Below, piece after piece: positions 33,865-44,823 of a DNA stretch of 64,000 nt. Made by a program: the position numbers and the translations under genes. The notes beneath the pieces are model-generated. The model was not told the DNA's origin, made no database searches, and saw only the letters and a program-made list of their open reading frames with translations. The stretch lies in the NCBI GenBank assembly GCA_027604005.1, contig JADGJT010000007.1, positions 56,410 through 120,409 on the forward strand, written 5' to 3'. This DNA is from Dinochytrium kinnereticum (Eukaryota; Chytridiomycota; Chytridiomycetes; Chytridiales; Chytridiaceae). Numbering within the stretch: the first letter of the stretch is position 1; each line of letters begins with the position of its first letter.

Positions 33865-36800
33865 TTACTTGAAAAGAGATGATGATGTTGTGCTGTCAGT
33901 AAGAGATCCTTCGTTCATGAGGCTATTGATTTTAAGTAGAGAACCACGGCCGTATCCCTCCAGTTCATGCTTTAAAGCTTCTTCAAACGGAGAAGCTTCA
34001 AGCAGCTCCTGTAAAAAAAAAAGGATGGCGGTTGAAGTTTACTACAAAGAAAGGAAAGGGAAAGGGTACCTTGACTCGGTTCCTCAGCTGCTGCTTCCGA
34101 TACTCTTTCCATCGTTCATCTTTGACAATAGCAACGTATCGAATCCACAGGTGAAGGTATCGTCTTGGAACGCATCTAAGGAGTGGATGTTTAGGATTTG
34201 AAGGTGGCCGTCAACTCACTTTGCTGCAAAAGCGTCTGCTCGAATTTCCTGAACCCTCTCTTTTCGAAGCCTCTCCACAATTGTAGTTTTAGTTTTGTAC
34301 CTCCAATCTCTAAAAGCGAGCTTAAGGAGTTTTTGTCGAGAGATACGAGTCGCGGCGCCTTCCATCGCCTCGTGTTCGTAGCATTTCTGCATGGAACTTG
34401 TTTTAGAAATAGCAACTTCCTGAATAGGTAAATAAAATAGGCTCACCTCTTGCCATTTTCTTAAACATTTTCCCAACTTGTTACTTCTCTCAACAGTGAT
34501 AGCCTTCTTCTTCTGCTCCTCCCACTTCTCCTCTGTCTTCCGAAACCAAGTCATCATCGGCTTCTTCATTATCCATGAATGTCTGAACAGGTCGGCTCTG
34601 CATTGATCTTGTCTGTGAAGCGTTATGAAAATTCGCCAAGGGGATAGACCACGACGTTTTAAGAGGGAGAGCTTGTGATGCGTTTCGGCTTGTTTCATGA
34701 GGGCAAGGTAACATTCTTTTTCGGCGCGCCTTTTTTTTTCCGCCTATTTTTTGTTAAAAACGGAAGTTAGTGCGGTTTGGGGGTTTCTGCGAGGGAAAGA
34801 TGTACTTCTCTGAGGAGACGTTGCTCTTCTAGCTTAATCTCTAGGTATTGGCGTCGCTCAGATTCTTCAGCTTCTTGCTTAATTCGTTCTTGTTCTTTGC
34901 GTTGGTTCTGAGGTTATCATTTCTTTTTAGACTCATTGAGTTTCTAGAAACAGTAACCAAACCTCCAAGAGCTCTTTTTTTTCTTGGCGTTTTTGTTCGA
35001 TGACCGCTTTTCTCTGCCTTCTCTCTGATTCTCTCTTTTCCATTCCTGTCTTGATCAGTCGTTTTCATGCGAAAAGGATATTGCTTACTTTCAATGAGCT
35101 CCATGTCTCGTGCTGAACGAATCTTTTTGGGTCTGGTTACCTTTTCTTGAATCTCTTTTGCGGGGCAGGGAGGGGTTTCTTGCGGCTGTTGTTGGGATTG
35201 AGGTGTGCTGCTAATTGCAAACGTCAAGTCGGAAAATTCTGCCGCGGGAGGTATCGGTGGTTGCTCGGGATGATTTATCGGCAATGTTTCTCGGTTTACC
35301 TCCACGGGGAGTGTAAAGTTCAATTCCCCTGCTATCGCCATCTTTTTCTTTCTTTCGATCTCATGCGGGGCTGGCTCGATGGTTCGTTGTTCTACCGCTT
35401 TTGACTTTTGAAGTTGCTCCATGAACACCTTCATTTTCCTCGCGCGCTCTTCGTGTTGAAGTCGGATCAACCTGGCGTCTCCTGCTCATTTTTGTTTGTT
35501 ACGGTATTAGTGATTACTCTAAGGAGAGGTTGGGAGAGTGGTACGCGTACGTTCTAGAATCGCCCATGATCGCCAGGCAAGAAGTGTTTTTGACAGGAGC
35601 CCTGCGCAAAAGAATCTCATGGCCCTTTGGTTGGCCTCGTGCTCTTGCTTTAGTATCCGAGTCATCTCTTCGACTTGCCTGCGATTCATCGATCAATTCT
35701 ATACTCGCTAAGTCGGTTGAGGACCGGCTCACCTTTTGCCAAGTCTTCGCTTTTTGTTGACCCGCCACCTCACCCATCCCTTGTTGAGGAGCTGCCAGTT
35801 TGATATCACCTTATTGTCACATGAATTAATTTGATTGTAAGGAAAAGGGAGTACCTGAATACTTGCGATGCTCTGCTTTTGCTCCAAGATCATTCCTCTC
35901 CATGAACTAAAATGTGACTACAGCAAAGGCGGTTAGTTCTATTTTGCAACTCCTTCTCACCCGCAGGGTTTTGAGGCATTTAAGCGCGTAGAGCTCTTCT
36001 ACTTTGGCCTCAACTTGCTGTCGTTTAGTGTCTTCTTCTTTTTTCTTCTGAAGATTAAGCTCTTTCTTTTCTCTGCTAATATGTTCGTCGCTTTTTTTTT
36101 TAGGTCAAAATAAGAACACTTGTTCTTTTAAAGAAGAGATTCCAAAAAAAACAACCTACATGACTTCCATTTCCGCGCTCCCCGCCTCGCTTTTCACGCT
36201 CTCAATCATCTGCGATCTCTTCAATGCCCTATCAGACTCAATTTTCATCCTTGCCTCTTTGAGGGCAACCTCAGACCTCCATCGATCCTCCACGTCCTTT
36301 TTGTACCGGCGAAGCTCTAACTCTTTTTTCGCCCTTTCAATCGCGAGGCGTCTTTGCCTCTCAGATATCTTTTGCTCCAAATCTGCCCTCCGTTGACTTT
36401 CAATTGACTCGCGTTTTTCTTTCGCCATTCTTTGGCGAGCATCCATCATTAGCCTGGGGTTGTTAAGTTTTCCAAATGTGGAGGGTTCTCTCGGGTCGAC
36501 TCCCTGAATTGAGTTGTGAGGATGTGGAAAGTGTTGGGTTACGGGCTGGTGTACCTGAGTTTGAGCCACAACGCCAGTGACTATGTTTCTGATCTCCTCT
36601 TGATGGCTTGTTGGCACAAGGAATAACTCGCCTTCAAATGAATGTTTCTGTTTGTTTTCTTTTGTGTTGACTCTCCCAGATACATCGTCTGCTGGAGTAA
36701 TGTCATTATCGACCCACTTTTTCAAAAGCTGCCTTGCTAAATAAATGGTGAGTCTTACGGAACTGATATTATCCTCAACCTTCCATCAAAACGTCGTCCG

Positions 36801-37329
36801 TGTTCTCAGTGAGGAGAGTCTCAAACTGAAGAGATTCCGACGCCCAAGACTCGGCCTCCTCTTCCTTTCGCGCCCCCAATTCATCCCTTCTCCTTGCATC
36901 CGCACGGATAGTCTCATAGTGTCTGTCCGCCGAGAACATGGGTGGTCGCCTAGAATCTTGATTGTTGTTGAGCGCGTCTGAGGATGAGGCTTCCGACATA
37001 TCCTCCAGGGCTGCCAGACTCTCTGAAAGTGACCAATCTGCTTGTGCTGTTCTTGCAGAAACTCTTCTCCCACCACCACCTGTACTCATGGCCATGGAAG
37101 GACCCGACGGTGTCAGCAACGCGCCACCGCTCCAAGATTTATCCAAGTATCTGTCCATCATGGTGTTCGCCATGTCCTCGTCATAAGGCCGATGATCCCT
37201 GCGCCGCCTGGGCAATGCTTCCCTCAACTTCACAGAGTCCTCCGGCATGAAGGCGGGGAACGCATCAGGGATGTCGTCGCAGTGGTCTCGGGCGAGGCGG
37301 CCGTCGTTGTCGTTGGTGCCAGTGCCCAT
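33865..37329 (-). CDS. CCDC191: CCDC191-like coiled-coil protein with Trp-rich (Sfi1-type) repeats
   Basis: Likely centriole/basal-body-associated scaffold; family function is poorly known. Minus-strand exons: 37329-36780, 36736-36160, 36072-35961, 35917-35855, 35809-35733, 35678-35551, 35481-35089, 35045-34963, 34907-34806, 34743-34447, 34386-34220, 34175-34070, 34008-33865 (932 aa; human CCDC191 is about the same). Long charged coiled coils (RMEKRESERRQRKAVIEQKR, NQRKEQERIKQEAEESERRQ) alternate with Trp-containing helices: LRSHFSSWRGMI, NKGWVRWRVNKKRR, LLAWRSWAILER, LFRHSWIMKK, CLRKWQE, LAFRDWRYK and YLHLWIRYVAI, plus LLKRRGLSPW. The two Trp segments around 35733-35917 appear only when the acceptor at 35918 is used, which supports the model. 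The gene diverges from the DUF2985 gene across 100 bp. Confidence 0.75.
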
Positions 37330-37429
37330 CTGGATTGTCAGAAGTTTGTTTTCGCTGTCGGTGGTGACCAGACGGACGCTTGCCTGTCCCACCGCAGCTG
37401 ATCCCAAAAATAAGCACTGACTGCAACTG
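37330..37429. promoter_or_regulatory. 100-bp divergent promoter, CCDC191-like / DUF2985
   Basis: ATG-to-ATG distance is 100 bp between divergent genes, so the promoter must be shared or overlap the coding ends. An upstream in-frame extension of the CCDC191-like gene exists but has no ATG. Confidence 0.5.
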
Positions 37430-38458
37430 ATGCCGTCCGCATCCTCCGACGCAGCTGCGAGGACGAAGCGGCCATGGCGCAGCTACTTCACACGGGATGC
37501 CATAAGGCCGCTGCTCACCCCGCTCAACATCGCCATCGCCGTCTTCTTCCTCATCATCGTCGTCTCTGGTGCCATCCTCTTCATGCTGCTGGTGCAGTGG
37601 ATCAAGCCCCCAACAAAGGACCAGACGGACTTCTGGATTGAGGTCAACTCGCAGATCCTCAACGGCTGCTTCACCCTGTCAGCGATTATCGTTGCGCCGA
37701 GCAGGATGCTCAATCTTTGGAGGTTGATCATGTACCTCTTTGCGGTTAGGTCCGCCAGGAGTCGGCAGGCAGAGCAGAAGGAGGCTGAGCTGGGTGATGG
37801 AGTCATAGCTCTTCCCGAGAAGGCTGTTAAACTGGCCAATGAGCTGGAGAGGGTCTACAGCCCTCTGCTGATCAGGAACGACGAGGAGACAAGGCGATCA
37901 ATGCCTGAGTCGGTTTTCAAGGTGGCTCTGGTTCCGGAAGGGAAGTGGCTGGCTTTGATTCTGATACTTAATGGTCAATGCTTCTTCCAATGGCCCATCA
38001 CCGTCGCCATGTGGGGTTGGGCGAGCAACTATCCGTCGAGGCCAGGTTTCATGGTGTACGCCTTCCTCCCCATATCGTTCATTTGCAGTGCGTGGGGCGG
38101 CATTTGGTTAGGAATACTTGGCAACAGGGTGACGGCGGCCAAGAAGAAGCTTGAAGTTGCTGGCCAGGAGGAATTGGATACCAACGTCTACAGCAACACA
38201 CCCAAGCCGGAGACGCCCTCCGACGGCAAGCCCAAAGCTGCGCCTCATGACTCCATTGATGCTCACGGAACCATGACGGATGTCATGGTTGAGAGCGTGG
38301 AAGATGTCGCCCCAACCTCGGTGTTGATGCCTCCCACAAACCCAGCCCCACCACCTGTAGCATCGCAGGGAGAGACATCCGCCGTGCCGGCGGCGCTGGA
38401 GCGGTTCCCTCTGAACACGCAGAAGACGGAGACGGAGCTCAACCCGCCCGCTCCCTGA
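37430..38458 (+). CDS. DUF2985-type fungal membrane protein
   Basis: Single-exon gene of 342 aa. Function unknown; DUF2985 proteins are multi-span membrane proteins found mainly in fungi. A short Arg/Lys-rich N-terminus precedes helix 1 (IAIAVFFLIIVVSGAILFML). It is followed by the family signature WIEVNSQILNGCFTLSAI and PSRMLNLWRLIMYLF, then two more hydrophobic segments (WLALILILNGQCFFQWPITV, FLPISFICSAWGGIWLGIL). The last 100 residues are polar, Pro/Thr-rich and probably cytosolic. It is one of the few intronless genes here, and starts 100 bp from the divergent CCDC191-like gene. Confidence 0.75.
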   Translation: MPSASSDAAARTKRPWRSYFTRDAIRPLLTPLNIAIAVFFLIIVVSGAILFMLLVQWIKPPTKDQTDFWIEVNSQILNGCFTLSAIIVAPSRMLNLWRLIMYLFAVRSARSRQAEQKEAELGDGVIALPEKAVKLANELERVYSPLLIRNDEETRRSMPESVFKVALVPEGKWLALILILNGQCFFQWPITVAMWGWASNYPSRPGFMVYAFLPISFICSAWGGIWLGILGNRVTAAKKKLEVAGQEELDTNVYSNTPKPETPSDGKPKAAPHDSIDAHGTMTDVMVESVEDVAPTSVLMPPTNPAPPPVASQGETSAVPAALERFPLNTQKTETELNPPAP

Positions 38459-38785
38459 CAGCAGCGTTGATGAATAAAAGCGTTGCCCGTGTGTGTGGCA
38501 TGTAGCGAGAGGTTCTGGACTTGAAAATTTATAATAATTCCATACCAGTTCCCATCCAGCTACAACGGCATACCTTGGTAGGACTCCACCACCACCGCCG
38601 TCGTCAAAGGAGATTCCCTCGTCGCAGACCACTCGCCAGCGCTGCGATAACCATCCAACCCGTCGTCAATCCCTGACTGAGCTCTGATACTTGGAGGTGC
38701 GTATTGCACTTCAAAAGGGTTTGGTAAGCCTTAACGCGACACATCCTGCAGCAAAAAAAACCCTTCGGGCAAGCTCACAGCGGAA
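38459..38785. other. Spacer between DUF2985 and phosphorylase-kinase genes
   Basis: 327 bp, head-to-tail. Nothing coding seen; AATAAA at 38474 could serve polyadenylation of the DUF2985 gene. Confidence 0.45.
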
Positions 38786-41700
38786 ATGGCAAGGGCTCGA
38801 CATGTCAAGGAACGTCTTGATGTTTACTTCAATGAAGTGGCATCCATTATTCTAACCAGACAGAATGCAGCTACTGGATTGGTATGGATGTGTTTACCTC
38901 AGCCAGCTTTCTCCCGTTCTTTCTTTGTTTCATAACGCCTCCATGCATCTCAAGCGTTCGCTGGGCTGCGTGCAGTCTTCAGGTATGCAACAGCGGATCA
39001 GGACTAACACTGTGAGTGTAGATTCCGGCCTCAGTTGCCATCACAACACATGGAGATTACCGGGATGCCTGGGTCAGGTAACAGGCCCATCACCTCCCCC
39101 AACCCACCCACTAACCATCGGCCATCACTGATAGAGACAACGTCTACTCCATCATGGCCGTCTGGGGCCTCGCGCTGGCATACCGACGCATCGATGATGA
39201 TGACGGACGATCCTGTGAGGCTTTTCATCGATCTTGTCCTCCCAGCGCTGATTGAGTTTTAATTTTAACGTTTACGCGTCCTGCAGATGAGCTCGAGCAC
39301 GCAACGATCAAGTGCATGCGTGGACTGCTGTTCAGCATGATGCGGCAAGCCCACAAGGTTGAGCTGTTCAAGAACACGCAACATCTGGAGCATTCGTTGC
39401 ATGCAAAGTAAGGGCGGGTGGCAGTCGTCGAAACAATGTTTTCTAACTTGGGCTTCATCCGTTAAGGTATAATACTGCTACCGGCGATACCGTTGTCGGG
39501 GATCGCGAATGGGGCCATCTTCAAATAGATGCGACGAGTTTATTTTTGCTTCAGCTCGCGCAGATGACCGCGTCTGGAATGCAAATCATTTATACGCTTG
39601 ACGAAGTCAACTTTGTTCAGAATCTCGTCTTTTACATTGAGCGTGAGTACTGGTTTTTTTCTGCACTTATAAAATCATCCTTATCCGCTTAATTAAAGGG
39701 GCCTATCGGACACCGGATTATGGCATTTGGGAGCGAGGAAACAAGATTAATCACGGTCAGCCAGAGCTGAACTCCTCCAGTATCGGAATGGCAGTGGCAG
39801 CTTTGCAAGCCATCAATGGACTCAATTTGTTTGGTGGGCGGGGCGGACCTGCCTCTGTTATCCATGTCCTTCCTGACGAGATTACACGAAACTACACGAC
39901 CCTTCACTCCGCGCTTCCTCGAGAATCGAATTCGAAGGAGGTCGACGCGGCAGTTTTGTCAGTTATCTCTTACCCAGCCTTTGCTGTTGGTGATGAACGT
40001 ATCATCAACAAGACAAGAAATGAGATTGCGAAGAAGCTTGGGGGAAGGTTTGGGTTTAAGAGATTCTTGCGTGATGGTCACCAGACTGTTTTGGAGAATA
40101 CTAGCAGGTTCGGTTTCATTATGGCTTTCTTTCTTTACCTCAAATGTATTTTTAAGTTGACTGGATTTGCTTTTAGGCTTCATTACGAGCCTCACGAGCT
40201 CCGGATTTTCGAAGGCATAGAATGTGAGTGGCCACTGTTCTTCACATATATGATCCTGGACGGTATTTTCCGTGATGACAAGAACCAAGTTGAAGAGTAT
40301 CGTCGCCTGCTTGAACCTCTACTCATCGACTCATCCTCCGTGGAAGCATATAAGCATACCTCCAATGAGTCACACCACCAGGCATACGCCTCAAAATCCA
40401 CATCTCTAGAAAGACCCAATCATCGTTCTAGCAGCCGCAAGTCATCCGTTCCACGCCGATCCCACTCACGGCCTCCTGCTGGAACAAAGCTTGTTCCAGA
40501 ACTTTATATTGTTCCTCGTGAAAGCGTGTCGCAGGAGAAGTCGGAGCCGAACAGTGTTAATCGGATCGCAAATGAGAATGTGCCATTGGTCTGGGCTCAG
40601 TCGCTTTATATTTTGGGGTCGCTGCTTAGAGATGATTTGTTGAGTCCTGGGGAACTGGATCCGCTTGGGAGAAGATTTTTGCCTTATAGACCTAAGCAAG
40701 GGAATGAAGTAGTGGTTCAGGTTGTGCTTTTGTCTGAAAGCGCAGAGCTTCAAGCAAAATTGGCTACCTTTGGTTTGGAGACTCAAACAGTTGAGGCATG
40801 TTCGCCAGTGACAATCTCGCCTCCGTCCGCTCTCAGGGATGCATACTTGTCGTTGGGAGAAAATACCAAGCTGGTGAGATATTGAGCTGCTTTGTTGCTG
40901 ATTTTGGTCTCTCATGACTTCATTAACCTTTCTTATTCAGAAACTGACCGGAAGGCCTAAGCGTCCCATGGGCACGTTGAGTACTTCGAAGTTGTACAGA
41001 TGTCAGGGGCGTTTATACGCATTTTTGCCGCACTTTATGGATAAGGAGGAGTTTTACCTCGTCAGCGACAACAACTACCGTAAGCGCCTTGCATGCTTAT
41101 CTTATCATTTCGCTAATGCCTAGTGAATTCGACATTTAGTCGTTAGTTTATTCGAGCAAGAGATTGCCTTCGTCAAAAATCATTGGTGGTCAACTGGCCG
41201 CCCCACTATGGTGATCATGCTGACCCGCGAAATGCTAGGCGGAATCCGTTCCGCGAAGAATGCTACAGAAACCCAACGTTGGCGCTACAATACCGGAAGC
41301 AATAGCAAGAGGAACCTTTTGAATTTTATGATGTCTCTCCGTTCCGGCATCTGCAATGGAGTCCGTGTCCGCGTTGGAAGAATGGGCGAGATGATCAATA
41401 CGGCTTGCATAGAGTCGTTGGATTTCTTAGTTTCGTCGGACTTGAATGAGGAGGAGGACTGGGGATCTGTTCTTAAAGGAGAGTTCCACCGGAATGATTA
41501 TACCCGTAAACTGCAGCTGTCTGAGCAGCAGAACCCAGGTGGACCAACGTCACGTCAAAGCACTCACGGACAGACACGTTCCCGGAGTGTCAGGAGAAGG
41601 TCTTCAGGGGATTTGACTGGGGCTTATCCTTCGTCTGCGGGATCAAGAAGCCCACTAAAGAGCCCCTATTATTCTGAGGAGCCATTCAAGTATGACGGTA

Positions 41701-44557
41701 ATGAGAATTTCAGGCTTAGGGACCATGTCGAGGATATGGCTAAGCTGGACATTGGACCGTCTGCGGCGAATGGGACTTCCGTATTGGGACAGAAGGGGCC
41801 CGCTGGTCTCTCCACTTCGGCAGGGAATCTTCATGCTGATGCTATTTCATCGCCTGTAGCTCGTGCGAAGTCGCCTATTCGTGGGTTGTCCTCTAACCGC
41901 CTCACCCGGGGGTCCTTCGCCGATGGCACCACTAGCACTGGGTCGAACGTCAAGGAGGCTTCCGCGGAGGGCCAGTCCCTTAGCCGAAGGAGTAGTTACT
42001 CTTTTGACATGACCGACGATGTTAGAGGGTTGAAAGGGAAAGTTACTGTTGACGTTAGTGGGTTTGATTATAGAAAGTATGGAACTGGGAGCTCTTCGGA
42101 CGCGCCTTTGCCCTCTGCGAATTCTGGAGGGTCGGTTAGGTCTTTGGGCGGGTTGGACTCTTCTTTATCGCCTACTTCTGCCACCAATGACGCCATTGTG
42201 ATGTCGCCGACTGGGGAAGTTCCACCGATTTTGGACATTTTGACTTTAACGCTGGGAGATCCTTCTCATGTGGAGTCAGCTGTGTCTCTTCTTAAGTCCT
42301 CAGCGAATCTTTATGATCAGATTGACCTTCTTCACTGTGAGATTTTATTACTATCGATTTGTGACTGAACTATTCTGCTTATTTTTGGTAGATCTTCATT
42401 CCTGCCTCGGAAGCGAGCATCGTCTGGATAATCTTGGGGCTGTGGCAACGCTGCTTGAAGAAGTTTATGTTAAGGCTATGGCTTTGAAGCTGTGGTCTAT
42501 TGTTAGACAGGCTGCTGGGCTTCTTAAGAAGGTGGTCAACTCGTTAACCATTAATATTACGGATCTTTTGATTAGAAGCAAGCCTGTTACAGTTGGGCTG
42601 GGGCAGCAAGAGTTTCCGATCACGAATCCCCTGAGTCCTGAAGTGCTGTCTGAGATTATTTACAGGCATTGGTAAGACACCACTTGATTCTTGCATCTTG
42701 AATAGTTTGTTTTGACTTACGACTCTGTTAGTGCGAGTGATGTTCGTGAAGCACCACTTGTCCAGGAGATTGTCACCTATCTCGGATCTCTAATCAGGTC
42801 ATCTCCGGGGCTATTTGAAGGCATTCAACGCATTCGCACGTACTTTTTCGTCATTGCTATGCGAGAGGAAATTTCTCGGATGCGTGGTTGCGATGAAGAG
42901 GAGGCTATTGAGCTCCTCATGCAGGTACCAAGGCTTAATTTTTATTTTGTTTTTCTATTCGAGACTTAACATATTCCAGTTGAGCCCGTATGAGCTGAAG
43001 TCCCTCTTGGTGACCGTTCTTTCCGCACGTGAGCAGACAAGTAACGTTAGTGATGTGATCGGTATGGGCATGTCCACACTCTCTCGCTGGCGTAGCATTC
43101 AAGTTCAGAACACCAGCCTCCCTGACAATGCTCTGAAGATGTCCACAACTGGCATCGTCCTTCCGTCTAGCCTGACAATCGCCGCTCAATCTGGTGGATT
43201 TGCGGCTGGAAACTTCTGTAAGGTAGAGGTTTCGAAAGATGGAAGTGCGATTGGGCTTCCTGCTATTTTTGGGAGGGGGATGAACGTTGTGGTGTTGGAT
43301 CCTCTGGACGGGTCTTTGGTTGAGACTGCGGCGTTTGATTCACATATCTCTTCCGAGGAGTCGGATGAGTTTGCGAAGATGGTGGAGTGGTTGGAGCCTG
43401 GGATGATTGTTATTGTTGCCATTAAGGTGGGGTACTTTCTTGATTTGTGGTTACTGACGTTTTATCAAGGACGACGCTGCGGAACATCTCACAGAATCGG
43501 CTAAAGCCGCCTGCGAATCCCTCGGATCAGCAAAGATTCGAGACGTGCGATACCGTGACTCATGGTGCATTATCGGAGAAAAGGGTGCCGAAAAGGGTTC
43601 TGTCCCAGAAACTCACCGTACCTCCAACCTTGGATCCACTCAAACTATTCATCGAACTGTTGATTTGGTATCGAGAAGAAAGAAGATGATAGCTGCATTC
43701 CCCAGCCAGAGTCAAGCTAAGCTGCTTACCGCCGGAGCATCGACCTCTCCACTTATGCCGTCGAACGGCAAGTGGCTTAGGAGGAGGAAGAATGACGGAG
43801 CTTTGAATAGGGCGCCTCCAGATTTTTACCCGAAAGTATGGCATGTGCTTAACAAGTGCCATGGAATTTCGATTGGGAGGGAGTTCCTTCCTCGGGACCC
43901 GACAGTTAGCGAGAAGACACCTGAGGAGTTTAACTTCGGTCAGTGTCCTCATCCTTCTAATTGGTTAGTTTACGAAGACTCTTTACTCTAATGCATTTCC
44001 TTCCACACACAGCCCTTCAAATTGAGTACCTTTTGGACGTGATCCGCGACCCCGCCGAACGTCAATGTGTTGTGGAGTGTCTCGTGGTGATATCTCGTAT
44101 ATCAGATAGGAACCCGGAAATCCGCCTAAGCGCTGGCCCATTGGACTTGATGAGGGTTATCCGCGATGCCGTTTCACGCTTCTGGGCTCGGTGGGTCAAG
44201 GACCAGTCGCCTGGCGCTGCCGCCGCCTTTGCTCACGATCAGCAATCTCTTGCCACCGAGCCTGTTCCAGCATTCCAGGGAAACTTGGCGGAGACTCGCC
44301 GGTCAACGGTGAATGTTTCCATCGCCCCATCCACATCGAATTCGAACCTGGCTGCGATCACGGACTTGACGTTTGATAAGAACGAAAGGCTTGCGAGAAG
44401 ATTGTTCTTTGATCTTCCTCAGGACGGGAGAGATGGGACCATGTCGTACCTTGCTGAGAGCTGCGTTAGGCTTTGCTTTGATGTTCAGTGGGCAGGGGAC
44501 TCAAATGGGCTCCATTCTGGTGCTGTTGCGGATGCTGCTACCACAACTCACGCCTGA
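38786..44557 (+). CDS. PHKA: Phosphorylase-kinase alpha/beta-type regulatory subunit with embedded ILEI/FAM3-like domain
   Basis: Homologue of the alpha/beta subunits of glycogen phosphorylase kinase. Exons: 38786-38881, 39022-39077, 39135-39214, 39287-39407, 39467-39642, 39699-40107, 40177-40873, 40941-41079, 41140-42336, 42392-42671, 42732-42924, 42980-43426, 43470-43938, 44013-44557 (1634 aa; animal alpha about 1235). The N-terminal glucoamylase-like (GH15-type) domain shows [52 protein letters not shown] and [35 protein letters not shown] and [18 protein letters not shown] continue the match. A Ser-rich insert occupies 41520-42180. Near the C-terminus [19 protein letters not shown] and [10 protein letters not shown] match animal PHKA. 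Between [18 protein letters not shown] and that block lies an ILEI-type domain (43151-43619). There is no C-terminal CaaX box, unlike animal subunits. Confidence 0.95.
43151..43619 (+). other. ILEI/FAM3 (PANDER-like) domain inside the phosphorylase-kinase subunit
   Basis: Residues about 1206-1347. Key blocks: [80 protein letters not shown] and [10 protein letters not shown]. The pattern 'GRG-[IL]-N...D-x-x-x-G...FD...P-G-x-I-V...x-K-D-[DE]...L...LGS...RD-x-W...G-x-KG' is that of FAM3, POMGnT1-stem and TMEM2 ILEI domains. The exon 12/13 splice falls inside the domain and both halves are needed. Confidence 0.9.
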
Positions 44558-44823
44558 TCTTGGACGAGTGTCTTTCAATTATATGTGATATCATTTCTTC
44601 GGTTTCGCGCGCTATTTTTGTTTTATAGTGCTTATGATTGTGGGTTGAGGGCCTTTAGCATGAATTTAGCTTTCACTTTTGTTCCCTTCACTTAGTTATT
44701 GTTGTGTTGTGTGTGTTTCAGAAACAGCTACAGGGCAATGATGCAGAGAAGGATATGGTTTTATTAAAGCATCACATCCACTTAAAAGACAAATGCGTCT
44801 TTTCAACTGCAATCAGCACACAT

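Noticed and set aside
35514..35777. Unspliced 87-codon frame in the CCDC191-like gene
   Set aside because: Using the acceptor at 35918 and the intron 35679-35732 gives Trp-rich repeats in another frame that fit the family.
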